A stretch of 64,000 nt of DNA from Bacteroidota bacterium (GCA_013390605.1 JACAUB010000001.1:1541105-1605104), one strand, 5' to 3'. Counted from the first letter of the stretch, positions 7,844-18,475 are shown. Notes: generated by a model from the sequence alone, not told the origin. Program-made: numbers and translations.

Positions 7844-8725
7844 ATGAAATTATCTAACCTACGATTAACCGTGTCGCTTAAGCGTTTACCATTTGCTTAT
7901 ATCTTGCTTATATTCACTATTCTTTTTGGGAATAATCCGCTTAAAGCACAGAATAGCTTAGGTGAAAGCAAACTCGATGCATCTACATTTTTTGCTCAAA
8001 CGAAACAACTTACCCAGTTTTTCCGTCGTTTTAATGGAGAAGAAGATGCAAAAGGAAATAAACTCGACTCGAATAATTTTCAATTTAGAGAAAAACATCT
8101 GCGTAAGAATTTTCTTTCCATCCTTTTCGATAAGCAAAATCATTCGATAACTGAAAATCTAAAGAATGATTTTGTAAATGAAGTCCTCGAAGAGAAGAAT
8201 CCAAAGTTTTTGGATTTTCATACGGGGAATTGGTTCGCCGAGGTCAACGCTGTGTTTTCTTATCAAAATCATCCTGTAAATCTTTTAATATATCTTCAAA
8301 TAGAGAAGTCTGGTCTTGGTTATAAGTGGGTGATATCCAACGTTTATTTCGACTCCTTCTCTGAATTATTTTCTCATCCCAACACCAGCGATAAGGCAGC
8401 ATCTTTTTTGCATCCTATGAGTCATGAAATTGATTTTATGAATCTTAGAAAAGCATTTAATGATCCCAAGGATATAGATTATTATGCACCAAATGACTAT
8501 ACTCCAGATTATCTGACCCTATTCTTTGTTGAATTAAAAGGTGGGCATTTAACCTATAAAACAATTAATAGTGTCAAGTTCCATTTCCTTCAGGTAAATG
8601 GATGGTATTTCGAAGTAAATGATTTTAACCGTTCCGGATTTAATTCGGGTTGGCTCATTTCTAATCTTTTAAAAGTGAATGAAGAGGAAAAAGCCCGATT
8701 ACTTAAAATATATGACCATGATTAA
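7844..8725 (+). CDS. Exported protein, unknown family (NTF2-like pattern)
   Basis: 293 aa with an N-terminal export signal (hydrophobic 17-35, cleavage near PLKAQ). A central block of about residues 120-175 reads 'GNWFAEVNAVFSYQ', 'VNLLIYLQIEK', 'YKWVISNVYFD': alternating strands with conserved W and E, a pattern I associate with small secreted Bacteroidota proteins of NTF2-like type; that fold is inferred. No enzyme motif is visible. Its end overlaps the next gene by 14 nt, so translation of the two is probably coupled. The preceding terminator at 7747-7797 separates this pair from the upstream pair. Confidence 0.7.
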   Translation: MKLSNLRLTVSLKRLPFAYILLIFTILFGNNPLKAQNSLGESKLDASTFFAQTKQLTQFFRRFNGEEDAKGNKLDSNNFQFREKHLRKNFLSILFDKQNHSITENLKNDFVNEVLEEKNPKFLDFHTGNWFAEVNAVFSYQNHPVNLLIYLQIEKSGLGYKWVISNVYFDSFSELFSHPNTSDKAASFLHPMSHEIDFMNLRKAFNDPKDIDYYAPNDYTPDYLTLFFVELKGGHLTYKTINSVKFHFLQVNGWYFEVNDFNRSGFNSGWLISNLLKVNEEEKARLLKIYDHD

Positions 8726-11390
8726 AATGAGAGGATTGGGCTGTATTGCCGGCTTTTTACTAATAATGGGTACCTTTACCTTACATGCGCAAGTAAAGCC
8801 GGTTAATGCACAGCATCAACCATCTGGTAAAACACAATCAAAATCGCAACCTCCTGCTAAAACACATATAACAGGTCAAGACCAGCCAGCTGGTCAGGTT
8901 CAAACAGATACTACACATACCCAACAAGGCACTGTTTCAGCCGAAGACCTGGAAAAATATCGTCAAAGTTCACTCGATCTTATCAACTTTTTAGAAGGAA
9001 CATTGAATTTCCTTGGCGATCGTAAATCAATCCCTCGAGAAAAAGAGGTCATTATTAATAATAGCTTTTCTAAGATTTTCCTCACACCAAAGGTTCAGGT
9101 AGAGGATGATCTTGATGAAAGACGTAAAGTGCCCTTGTATAAAGATGTACAGGCTTATCTCAAAGATATTGACTTTTTCTTTAAAGGGGCAACCTTTAAG
9201 TTTAGAGTCGATGAGGTTCAGTATACGGTAAACAGTCCTACCAATCTTTTCTTTAAAATTACAGTTACGCGTCAGTTAAATGGTCGCACAATTGAAGGTG
9301 ATACGGTTAACTCTACGAAGGTTCGATACGTTGAGGTTAATCTTGACCCTGAACAGAATACCATGAAGATTGCAAGTATCTATACTACCAAAATCAATGA
9401 AGAGGAAGAGCTTCAAAGTTGGTGGAATGGAATGCCTGTGATCTGGAAATTTGCTTTGGGTAAAAATATCAAAGTAAATCAAAATACCGATCTATCTCAG
9501 GTAATGCAATATTCTGATTCGTTGACACTCCGGAAGGGCGACTCCATTCAACATGTTGCATTTGATACAGCTTTCTTAAAAAAAGAATCCATTTATGGAG
9601 CTATCCGGAAACTGGTAAAGTTGCATAATGTAGATCTTACCGGGTTTAAGTCAATAGATAATTTAGATCCCTTGGCTAAATTGACTGATCTACAGAATGT
9701 AAATATATCAGGCACGAAAGTTAAAGATCTAACGCCAATACGAAATCTTAACTTTCTGGAGGTGTTAAACATTTCGAATTGTAAAGTCGAAAGTCTCTCT
9801 CCTTTACGATATATGCAAAATATAAAAGAGCTTGATGCCTCAAATACAGATATAAAAGATCTGATTCCTATCTCAGCCTATTCTAATCTCGAACGATTAA
9901 ATGTTAGCGGAAGCAAGGTCGATAGTTTGACTTATCTTTCAGGTTTATCAAACCTTTCAGACCTTCGTTTTAATAATAGTAAGGTCTCCGATCTATCTCC
10001 CATAAAGGGACTTCAAAACCTTTCTATTCTTCAACTTTCAGACACTCGGGTAAAAGATATCTCGCCAATTTCCAGTTTAAACAAACTTATCAGGCTCGAT
10101 ATTAAACATACGGAGATTTCCAGTCTTGACTCACTTACGCATCTTACATCACTACAACTATTGTTTTGCGATCAGACACCTATAAATAATCTACGGCCAC
10201 TTGAAGCATTGCCTGTTTTAAAACGAATCTATTGTGATGAATCAGGAATTAAAAAGCCTGAAGTATCCCGGTTCGGGTTGAAACGTCCCGGAGTATTGGT
10301 TGTTTTTGAGTCTGAAGAATTGTTAAAATGGTGGGTAGAGCTTACTACCGAATGGAAAAAGGTTTTCACTTCTTTAGCTGCTATTCCTGCTACTCCTTCT
10401 AAAGAAGATCTTCATAGTCTGGTTGTAAAGACGAAAGTTGATATATCGGGTAATCAAAACATACTAAATATTGATCCGGTAGATAAGTTCATAAACCTTC
10501 AATCGCTTAACATCGCAGGCACACAGATTATCTCTATTGAGCCGATCAAAGATCTGGTCGATCTGAATAACTTAAACCTTTCTGACACCCGTATTACCAG
10601 CATATCTGCTTTACGCAATCTTAAGAATCTTGATGTTCTGAATCTTGATAAACTTCCTATAACATCACTCGATCCAATTTATGGATTATCTAATCTGCGA
10701 TTAGTTTTGATGGACGGATTACAAGCTCCGGCAGCATTAAAAGATACGCTTCGTCGAAAGATTCCAAATTGTTTAGTCGTATATCAGACTGATTCCTTAA
10801 CAAGCTGGTGGAACAACCTCTCTCCTGATTGGAAAACTATTTTTGGTTATCCTAATACCATGCCAACCAGAATACAGCTCCATCAGATTCAAAATCTTAA
10901 GGAACTTGTTTTTAAAGATAATATACGGATAACGAATCTGATTCCATTGAAAACATTAGATCGGATTCAAAAACTACAGTTTTCGGGGACATCAATTACA
11001 GATTTAACCCCATTGATAACTCAAAAAGATCTTTTGGTTTTGAAGTGTCCGAATAATCCTATTCAAGAGCTCGATCCATTAAAGCAATTGACCGGGTTGG
11101 TTGAACTTGACATTGAAGGAACACCGGTACGATCTCTTGAAACGTTGGTTAACCTTAAAAGTTTACAGGTTATTTGTGCTGGTGGAACACAAATCAAAAC
11201 GATCAAATATTTAAAATTGTTAACCAATCTACAACGATTAGAAGTCTTCAATACCCGTGTCGGGAGTCTTTCGTCACTCGAAACCAATAAGACCCTTAAA
11301 CTATTGCGTTGTTATAATACCAATCTCGGTAAACGAGAAATAGGCCGGTTTAAAGAGGCACATCCAGACTGCGAAGTCGTCTATTATTAA
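8712..11390 (+). CDS. Exported modular leucine-rich-repeat protein with WW-linker repeats
   Basis: 892 aa. Signal peptide (about 1-27, FTLHAQ), a Gln/Pro/Thr-rich linker (30-75), then a strand-rich domain (about 80-230) ending KIASIYT. Three similar linkers follow, with paired Trp at W237-W238, W540-W541 and W699-W700, each reading roughly xLxxWWxxLxxxWKxxF. Between them lie blocks of about 22-residue internalin-like repeats (L..L..L..L.lsgT.v.dl.pi). Blocks two and three start after a cap reading 'P(G/N)xLVV(F/Y)', and the protein ends on the same cap (PDCEVVYY). Starts at 8712, 8718 and 8727 are possible; 8712 overlaps the upstream gene. It is presumably a periplasmic or surface binding protein with an unknown ligand. 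Confidence 0.85.
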   Translation: MTMIKMRGLGCIAGFLLIMGTFTLHAQVKPVNAQHQPSGKTQSKSQPPAKTHITGQDQPAGQVQTDTTHTQQGTVSAEDLEKYRQSSLDLINFLEGTLNFLGDRKSIPREKEVIINNSFSKIFLTPKVQVEDDLDERRKVPLYKDVQAYLKDIDFFFKGATFKFRVDEVQYTVNSPTNLFFKITVTRQLNGRTIEGDTVNSTKVRYVEVNLDPEQNTMKIASIYTTKINEEEELQSWWNGMPVIWKFALGKNIKVNQNTDLSQVMQYSDSLTLRKGDSIQHVAFDTAFLKKESIYGAIRKLVKLHNVDLTGFKSIDNLDPLAKLTDLQNVNISGTKVKDLTPIRNLNFLEVLNISNCKVESLSPLRYMQNIKELDASNTDIKDLIPISAYSNLERLNVSGSKVDSLTYLSGLSNLSDLRFNNSKVSDLSPIKGLQNLSILQLSDTRVKDISPISSLNKLIRLDIKHTEISSLDSLTHLTSLQLLFCDQTPINNLRPLEALPVLKRIYCDESGIKKPEVSRFGLKRPGVLVVFESEELLKWWVELTTEWKKVFTSLAAIPATPSKEDLHSLVVKTKVDISGNQNILNIDPVDKFINLQSLNIAGTQIISIEPIKDLVDLNNLNLSDTRITSISALRNLKNLDVLNLDKLPITSLDPIYGLSNLRLVLMDGLQAPAALKDTLRRKIPNCLVVYQTDSLTSWWNNLSPDWKTIFGYPNTMPTRIQLHQIQNLKELVFKDNIRITNLIPLKTLDRIQKLQFSGTSITDLTPLITQKDLLVLKCPNNPIQELDPLKQLTGLVELDIEGTPVRSLETLVNLKSLQVICAGGTQIKTIKYLKLLTNLQRLEVFNTRVGSLSSLETNKTLKLLRCYNTNLGKREIGRFKEAHPDCEVVYY

Positions 11391-11404
11391 TCAGGAAAAT
11401 CTAT

Positions 11405-11441
11405 AAAGAGGGCAATGAAATTATTTTTCATTCCCCTCTTT
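11405..11441 (+). terminator. Intrinsic terminator after the LRR gene
   Basis: AAAGAGGGCAATGAAA (11405-11420) pairs with TTTCATTCCCCTCTTT (11426-11441) with one mismatch, followed by TGTT. Confidence 0.8.
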
Positions 11442-11748
11442 TGTTAATCTCATGACCGGTCTGTCTGCAAAGTTTGCACACATTTTACTTCTTGGAATAA
11501 GTTTATAGTCTGTTATATTGTCTTTCTGATTCCAAGGAGAGATCGATTAACAACTTTCTTAGATTTCCTCTGGTCAGAATGATGGTTATGGTTTGAAATA
11601 CCAAAACAGAATTCTCTCCATCTTTTTCGCCTGAAGCTTCATTATTTTTCAATAAAAATAAATCACTATTATTCGGTGTTTTACATTAATATGATACGTA
11701 AATATTTTGTATTTTTCCAAATAGTTTACCCCATTAATCAGCACCGCA
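11442..11748. other. Spacer before the alpha-2-macroglobulin gene
   Basis: About 300 nt with no credible gene on either strand. AT-rich towards the right, where the promoter of the next gene must lie. A weak TATTTTG near 11705 is one base short of the consensus, so I do not call it. Confidence 0.5.
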
Positions 11749-14700
11749 ATGAAAACACGTTCTTTATTATATCTAGCTGTAATAGTGTTACTAGCCGGTT
11801 GTTCCGGAAGCAAAATTAAGGTAACAGATACGAATTTCTCAAATGAAGTAGACCGATTACAAAATCTGGTTTTCAAATTCAATGAACCTATTGCCCCTGA
11901 CTCCCTGTTCGATAAATGGGATACCGTAAATTATATACAGTTTAAGCCGGCATTGAAAGGTCGGTTTAAATGGACCTCTGCTGAAGAGCTTATCTTTTCA
12001 CCTTCACAGCCATTACCTCCGAGTTCTACATTCGAAGCTTCGTTAACCGGTGAGTTATCAAAGCTTTCAGCATCACATCATAGTGTATCTGATAAAGTGA
12101 TACAGTTTCATACAGCTTTTCTTGAATTAAAAGAATCCAGTGCCTACTGGGCATATGCTGATGATGGTTCACATCGGATTGAAATCAGAGTAACCTTATC
12201 CTTCAACTATGAAGTCGATCCAAACCTGGTAGCTAAGCTATTGACGATAAGTCAGAATGACAGAAAACTGGAGTTACGTTTAATTACCAGTGGCCTTTCA
12301 GCCGAGGTGGCTTTTGCAGTGGTTCCCTTCTCTGCAAAGACCGACAAAGCTTTTAATCTGACTCTGAAACTTGCCCCCGGATTACAATGTCCGGGAAGTA
12401 ATTATAAGTTGACGGAGGGCGTCTCGAAGAGTGTAGAAGTACCCTCGCCTGAAAAGTTCTCCATTGTAAAAGCAGAGCCCGAATTCAATATGGGTGAAGG
12501 AGTATTGTCGATCTATACCACTCAACCTGTCGGCGTTAAAGATCTGGCTAAATATATTACCATAACACCTGCCATAAATTACACAACAGAACTATTGCCC
12601 AATGGGTTTAAGTTAGTCGGACCTTTCATAGAGGACCAAGCTTATTCACTTCGTATAGCACCTGAATTAAAAAGTGTTTTTGATATTCCACTTAACGACG
12701 TTTATGTACAGTCAATACTCTTTACTAATCCTCAGCCGCTCATCACCTTTACAGATAAACAGAGCACTTATTTAACATCCAAAGGAAATCGTAATCTCGG
12801 TTTAAAGATTGTAAATGTCCCAAAATTGAAGATCACTGCTTTCAAGATATTCGAAAACAACCTTCAACAATATTTCAAAAATGGAATGGAATATGACTAT
12901 GCAGATGATGGCGCTGAGAGTCACGAAATGACAGGATATCCTTTGAATGAAGATTATGGTCGTAAGGTGTATGAGAAGGAGATCGATACACGTAAATTGA
13001 CGGCAAAGGGTAGTATCAGATTGCTGAATATCAACCTTGACGAAATTAATTACAAAGAAAAACTAAAAGGTATTTATCTGTTTAAGGTCGAAAGTGCTGA
13101 TAAACGTTGGATTCGCGACATTCAACTTGTCTCTGTTTCCGATATCGGGTTAATCGTAAAGCAGGGCGTGAATAAAATTATGGTCTTTGCCAACTCCATC
13201 AAAGATGCCAAACCGATGGCCGGCGTTAAAATAGACTTTATCAGCCGTAATAATCAGAAAGTATATAGCGCCCTGACCAATGGAATGGGAGTGGCAGTGC
13301 TCGATAATATAGCAACCAAAGCCAAAGGTTTCACTATTGGAATGATCTCAGCAACACTGGGCGACGATTTCAACTTCCTGATGTATGATCGCTCATCCGT
13401 AGAGATGTCGCGTTTCGATATTGCCGGTAAACGTACATTCGATCATGGATTGGATGTATTTGTCTACGGTGATCGCGATTTATATCGTCCCGGCGATTCG
13501 GTTTATATCAACACGCTTGTTCGGAGTATCGATCTGAAAACAGTTCAGAACATACCCTTAAAAGTAAAGATTGTAGCGCCGAATGGTAAAGCAATGCTCT
13601 ATGTCCGGCGAAATCTGAATAAACAGGGCGCTACTGAAACACGATTTAGTCTGCCTGCTGATATAATGACCGGTGTCTTTACCATTGAAGTACTTTCGGG
13701 CAACGATGTATTGCTGCAAAGCAAAACATTTAAAGTAGAAGATTTTATGCCCGAAAGAATTAGTCTGACTGCTAAAGCGGATAAGCCGGTTTACCAGCCC
13801 GGACAGAACCTATTGTTCACCCTAAAAGCAGCTAATCTCTTTGGAACCCCTGCTGCCGATCGTAAATATGAGCTGGAGCTGGTCATGAAAAGAAAAGCCT
13901 TTAAGCCCAAAGGATTCGATGATTACGTTTTTAATATCACCGATAAAAATGAAGCACAGATAAATAATCTACTACGTTCTGGAAAGACCAGTGCCGAAGG
14001 CGTAGCCAACGAAACAATTCCACTGCCTGCCTTTACCGGCATTGGAATGATCGAAGGGAAACTTTATACCTCGGTGTTTGATGAAAACGGTCGTCCTGTT
14101 AATCGGTTGGTCACTTTTGATCTGGCAACGCAAAATGCTTTCTTTGGTATCCGCGACTTTGACAGTTGGGTGAGTACCCAGAATCCGGTTCGCATCGGAT
14201 TGACAGCTGTAAACGCCAATGGCGAACAGCTCAGAAATGCAAGGACAACTGTAAAGGTCATTCATTATACATGGGAAAATGTGCTCGAAAAAACAGGAAC
14301 AAGCTATCATTATAACTCTTTGAAACGAGAGAAGGAGATGATGAGTAAAACTATTGACCTGACTGCATCTAACAATCGAATTGATTTCACACCGTATCTT
14401 TCAGGTCAGTATGAAGTAAGGGTTTATTCGCCGGGATCCATTTCGTATGTCTCGAAAAGTTTCTATGCTTATCGCTATGGCGATACCCAGTTCTCATCAT
14501 TCCCTATAGATCGAAAAGGACAGGTTAAGATACAAGCCGATAAGCCAGAATATCATCCAGGCGAAAAAGCCAGGATGCTGATAACAGCTCCCTTCTCCGG
14601 ACGGTTGCTCGTCACCATTGAACGTGGCGAAGTGATGGAGCAACGCTATATCGACCTAAAAGAGAAAGCCGGTAGTTTTGAATTTACCATCAAAGATGAA

Positions 14701-17145
14701 CACGTACCCAATGTTTATATTTCGGCACTAGCCTTTAGGGCTGCCGACGATCAATCTATTCCTGTCACAGTTGCCCATGGAGCCATTTCTATCAAGGTAA
14801 ATGCGCCCCGAAACCATTTGACGCTAGGTATTACCGCTCCCGAAAAAGCGGCCTCTAAAACCCAGCAAATCATTAAAATTAAGACACAGCCTAATGCTGA
14901 ACTTACAATAGCTGCTGTCGATGAAGGAATATTGCAGATGACCGATTATGTTTCTCCCGATCCGTATGCCTGGTATTTTCAGAAAAGGGCACTAGAGGTG
15001 GCAACATATGATCTATATGCTGAAATCTTTCCTGAGCTGGCAGCCAAAGTATCATCCTTTGGTGGTGATGCAGCGTTTATGATGGGGAAACGCGCCAACC
15101 CATTAACCAACAAGCGTGTAAAGCCATTCGCAATCTGGAGTGGAATTATCAAAGCCGACAGTAGGGGAGAAGCCTCTTTTAAATTAAACATCCCACAGTT
15201 CTCAGGAGCTGTCAGAGTTATGGCAGTAGCTTATGATCAGAGCAAGTTTGCTGCTTCCGAAAAGACCATAAAAATTGCCGACGATATCGTAATCAGTAGT
15301 GGAGTCCCACGTTTCTTAAGTCCGAACGATCAGTTGAAATGTCCGGTAACCCTGACTAATACCACTGAAAAACCATTGAGTGTATCACTTTCCGTTAAAA
15401 CAGCAGGTCCGGTAAAACCCGGAAACAATGCCTCGAAAACCATTCAGATTCCTTCGCGGTCAGAACGCTCGGTGGTGATAGATTTGATAGCACTCAACCA
15501 GATTGGTACTGCTAAAATCATGATCGAAGTAACAGCAGGGGAAAAGAAATACAACGAGTTGACCGATCTTACCGTTCGTCCGGCAGCAGGATTAACCAAG
15601 ATCAGTCGCTCAGGTTCTGTCAGGGCCGGTGGTTCTGTAAACGTCAATACCACCGATAAATTTATCCCTTCAACAGTATCGTCGAGTCTGCTGGTCAGTA
15701 AATCTCCAATGGTCGCTTTTGCTTCCGACCTGCAACAGCTTCTCGAATACCCCTATGGCTGCATGGAGCAGACCATCTCGGCAGCCTTCCCGTTAATTTA
15801 TTATGGCGATCTGGTAAAACTACAATTTACAGGTCCGAAGGGACTCCCATTTGTTCCGACAGACGGCATTAGTCTCGCTTTGCATAAAATTGATGCACAA
15901 CAAATCTTTAATGGCGGCATCTTACTTTGGCCTTCAGCATCTGAAGCCGATTGGTGGTCAACGGTTTATGCAACTCACTTTATGCTTGAAGCTCAACGAA
16001 ACGGTTATGATGTCAACCCTACTACCTTGGATGGGGCGCTTAAATATCTGGTTCAGAAACTACGACAAAAAGAGATGTTCGAAGATCGGTATATCGATCC
16101 GGCAGGACAACTGCAACGCATTGTACGACCCAAACGTGAGATTTTCTATTCTCTATTGGTATTGGCTTTAAATGGTCATCCTGAAATGTCGGCCATGAAC
16201 TATTATAAATCGAAGATCGGATCACTTACAGTCGACAGCCGGTATATGCTTGCTGCCGCTTATGCATTGGCAGGAGACCGCCAGTCGTATGCATCCGTAC
16301 TACCTAAATCCTTTACCGGAAAGAGTGTTCGCGAAACAGGTGGTAGTTATGCCTCCGCTGTTCGTGATAGAGCCATCTCTTTATATGCCTTAATCGAAGC
16401 CGATAAAACGAATCCTGCTGTTGGTGCATTAACGTTACGTTTAACAGAAGCCATGAAAGCAGAACGTTGGATGTCCACCCAGGATAGAGCTTTTGCGCTT
16501 CTTGCCATCGGAAAAGTGCTTAAAGAAAAGAGTAACGAAAAAGTAACAGCCCGGATTCTATTGGGTGAAAACAGTATTGGTGAGTTCACTGAAAAAGATC
16601 TCAGGATTAAATCAACATTATTTGGAAAGAGATTGTCTATTTCCGCTTCAGGTAATGGTTCTGTTTATTACTTTTACAATGCCGAAGGGATTGGAAGCAG
16701 CGCTCCTGTTGGCAATACCGATAAACAGTTGCAGGTGCGAAAGAGATTTCTCGACCGGACAGGCAGGGAAATCAGTAATCAAAAGTTTACAGTCAACGAT
16801 TTAGTGGTAATTGAAGTCACGCTCCGTTCTGCAGATCAGGCTGTCGTTAATAATGTAGTGGTTACAGATTTACTACCGGCATGTTTTGAAATAGAGAACC
16901 CGAGGATCTCAGCTATTCGCGAATACCAATGGATCAAAGAGGCTTCGATCCCCGATTATATGGATATCAGAGACGACAGGATCTCCTATTTCACGAAAGC
17001 TGATGGAACGAAGGAACGCAAATTCTATTACATGGTGAGGGTGGTAAGCAAAGGCATTTTTAATATGGGACCCGTTTCGGCTGATGCCATGTATAGCGGC
17101 GACATCTATTCCTATTCGGGAGCTGGAAGTATTACAGTTGAATAA
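11749..17145 (+). CDS. Bacterial alpha-2-macroglobulin lipoprotein with thioester
   Basis: 1798-aa lipoprotein (lipobox LAGC, about Cys18) of the bacterial alpha-2-macroglobulin family. These proteins trap proteases: a bait region is cut and a Cys-Gln thioester then captures the attacker, guarding the cell wall. The thioester motif GCMEQ is intact (G1337-Q1341; Cys1338, Gln1341), as in the E. coli YfhM group rather than YfaS, which lacks it. The MG-type domains fill the N-terminal two thirds ('DRDLYRPGDSVYINT' begins the conserved MG core near residue 580), and a helical thioester domain follows. The usual genomic partner, PBP1C, is absent here; a NamZ-like gene begins 10 nt downstream. Confidence 0.94.
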   Translation: MKTRSLLYLAVIVLLAGCSGSKIKVTDTNFSNEVDRLQNLVFKFNEPIAPDSLFDKWDTVNYIQFKPALKGRFKWTSAEELIFSPSQPLPPSSTFEASLTGELSKLSASHHSVSDKVIQFHTAFLELKESSAYWAYADDGSHRIEIRVTLSFNYEVDPNLVAKLLTISQNDRKLELRLITSGLSAEVAFAVVPFSAKTDKAFNLTLKLAPGLQCPGSNYKLTEGVSKSVEVPSPEKFSIVKAEPEFNMGEGVLSIYTTQPVGVKDLAKYITITPAINYTTELLPNGFKLVGPFIEDQAYSLRIAPELKSVFDIPLNDVYVQSILFTNPQPLITFTDKQSTYLTSKGNRNLGLKIVNVPKLKITAFKIFENNLQQYFKNGMEYDYADDGAESHEMTGYPLNEDYGRKVYEKEIDTRKLTAKGSIRLLNINLDEINYKEKLKGIYLFKVESADKRWIRDIQLVSVSDIGLIVKQGVNKIMVFANSIKDAKPMAGVKIDFISRNNQKVYSALTNGMGVAVLDNIATKAKGFTIGMISATLGDDFNFLMYDRSSVEMSRFDIAGKRTFDHGLDVFVYGDRDLYRPGDSVYINTLVRSIDLKTVQNIPLKVKIVAPNGKAMLYVRRNLNKQGATETRFSLPADIMTGVFTIEVLSGNDVLLQSKTFKVEDFMPERISLTAKADKPVYQPGQNLLFTLKAANLFGTPAADRKYELELVMKRKAFKPKGFDDYVFNITDKNEAQINNLLRSGKTSAEGVANETIPLPAFTGIGMIEGKLYTSVFDENGRPVNRLVTFDLATQNAFFGIRDFDSWVSTQNPVRIGLTAVNANGEQLRNARTTVKVIHYTWENVLEKTGTSYHYNSLKREKEMMSKTIDLTASNNRIDFTPYLSGQYEVRVYSPGSISYVSKSFYAYRYGDTQFSSFPIDRKGQVKIQADKPEYHPGEKARMLITAPFSGRLLVTIERGEVMEQRYIDLKEKAGSFEFTIKDEHVPNVYISALAFRAADDQSIPVTVAHGAISIKVNAPRNHLTLGITAPEKAASKTQQIIKIKTQPNAELTIAAVDEGILQMTDYVSPDPYAWYFQKRALEVATYDLYAEIFPELAAKVSSFGGDAAFMMGKRANPLTNKRVKPFAIWSGIIKADSRGEASFKLNIPQFSGAVRVMAVAYDQSKFAASEKTIKIADDIVISSGVPRFLSPNDQLKCPVTLTNTTEKPLSVSLSVKTAGPVKPGNNASKTIQIPSRSERSVVIDLIALNQIGTAKIMIEVTAGEKKYNELTDLTVRPAAGLTKISRSGSVRAGGSVNVNTTDKFIPSTVSSSLLVSKSPMVAFASDLQQLLEYPYGCMEQTISAAFPLIYYGDLVKLQFTGPKGLPFVPTDGISLALHKIDAQQIFNGGILLWPSASEADWWSTVYATHFMLEAQRNGYDVNPTTLDGALKYLVQKLRQKEMFEDRYIDPAGQLQRIVRPKREIFYSLLVLALNGHPEMSAMNYYKSKIGSLTVDSRYMLAAAYALAGDRQSYASVLPKSFTGKSVRETGGSYASAVRDRAISLYALIEADKTNPAVGALTLRLTEAMKAERWMSTQDRAFALLAIGKVLKEKSNEKVTARILLGENSIGEFTEKDLRIKSTLFGKRLSISASGNGSVYYFYNAEGIGSSAPVGNTDKQLQVRKRFLDRTGREISNQKFTVNDLVVIEVTLRSADQAVVNNVVVTDLLPACFEIENPRISAIREYQWIKEASIPDYMDIRDDRISYFTKADGTKERKFYYMVRVVSKGIFNMGPVSADAMYSGDIYSYSGAGSITVE

Positions 17146-17155
17146 ATTTTATATT

Positions 17156-18475
17156 ATGATAAAGCAAAGCATTACAAGTAGATTCGTTTTTTTGTTCATT
17201 ATTATCTTCCACGTCATTTCGGTCGAAGGGAGAAATCCTATGATGGAATCAAACCAATCAAAAAAAGATTCCTTAAAAAGGGTTGAAAAGACGATCCCTG
17301 TTTCTCAAAATCATGCTAAGGCATCAATTGCTCAGACAAAGCCGGGTGCCTCAAATACAGAACTATATATTAGCCTGCTGAAGGGTAAAAATATCGGAGT
17401 AGTAGCCAACCAGACATCTGTAATCGGGTCCGTTTCATTGATCGATACTCTGGTTAAAAGTGGCATAACCATCAAAAAGATATTTTGTCCCGAACATGGT
17501 TTTCGAGGCACTGCTGATGCCGGCGCTACCGTTAATAATGAAGTTGACAAACTAACCGGGCTCCCGGTTATCTCCCTTTATGGCAAACATTTAAAACCCA
17601 CCCCGCAAGATCTGGCCGGATTGGATATCGTAGTCTACGATCTTCAGGATGTGGGAGTTCGTTTCTATACCTACATCAGCACATTAACCTATGTAATGGA
17701 AGCTTGTGCTTTAAATAACGTTCAACTAATGGTGCTCGACCGTCCCAACCCCAATGGCTTTTATGTAGACGGACCGGTTTTAAAGCCTTCGTTTTCCTCT
17801 TTCGTAGGACTTCATCCTATTCCTATTGTCTACGCAATGACCCCCGGCGAGTATGCACAGATGGTAAATGGCGAAGGATGGCTTCCAAATCACATCAAAT
17901 GTAAGCTACAGGTTATTCCTTTGAAAGGGTGGGATCATAACACCCGATATGCACTGCCTGTAAAACCCTCACCAAACCTTCCCGATATGGATGCTGTCTA
18001 CATCTATCCTTCGACCTGCCTTTTTGAAGGCACCATCCTTAGTCTGGGACGGGGTACCGAGAAACCTTTTCGCTATATCGGTCATCCCGATTGGCCCGAT
18101 CATGCCTTCTCTTTCAAGCCGATAGCCACCAAAGGAGCCAGTTTGACCCCTCCATTTAAAGATGTCCGCTGTTATGGTGTCGATTTAAGTGGAAAGGGAA
18201 CTGCTCTTTCAAATTCCAAATCACCTCAAATCACCCTGGCCGTTTTAATCACTGCCTATAAGCAATTAGGAAAAAAGAGCGGCTTCTTCACCAACTTTTT
18301 CGATAAATTAGCCGGAACAGATAACCTACGATTACAGATAGAAAGTGGTAAAACGGAAGACGAGATTCGGTCATCATGGAAAAATGAGATAACACAATTC
18401 AAGAAAACCAGGAAGAAATATCTGCTGTATAAAGATTTTGAGAAATCGAGTTCATGGTATCTGTATGATAATTAA
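17156..18475 (+). CDS. namZ: DUF1343 protein, NamZ-like exo-beta-N-acetylmuramidase
   Basis: 439 aa with an N-terminal signal/anchor (about 5-25). Conserved DUF1343 blocks are present in order: GVVANQTS, CPEHGFRG, YDLQDVGVRFYTYIST, VLDRPNPNG, MTPGEYAQM and EGTILSLGRGTEKPF. A characterised member (Bacillus NamZ, GH171) releases MurNAc from the non-reducing ends of peptidoglycan fragments; the same activity here is inferred from the family. The frame extends upstream into the preceding gene, but the ATG at 17156 follows the macroglobulin stop by 10 nt and gives the signal peptide. Co-transcription with the macroglobulin suggests wall turnover or repair linked to envelope defence. Confidence 0.88.
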   Translation: MIKQSITSRFVFLFIIIFHVISVEGRNPMMESNQSKKDSLKRVEKTIPVSQNHAKASIAQTKPGASNTELYISLLKGKNIGVVANQTSVIGSVSLIDTLVKSGITIKKIFCPEHGFRGTADAGATVNNEVDKLTGLPVISLYGKHLKPTPQDLAGLDIVVYDLQDVGVRFYTYISTLTYVMEACALNNVQLMVLDRPNPNGFYVDGPVLKPSFSSFVGLHPIPIVYAMTPGEYAQMVNGEGWLPNHIKCKLQVIPLKGWDHNTRYALPVKPSPNLPDMDAVYIYPSTCLFEGTILSLGRGTEKPFRYIGHPDWPDHAFSFKPIATKGASLTPPFKDVRCYGVDLSGKGTALSNSKSPQITLAVLITAYKQLGKKSGFFTNFFDKLAGTDNLRLQIESGKTEDEIRSSWKNEITQFKKTRKKYLLYKDFEKSSSWYLYDN

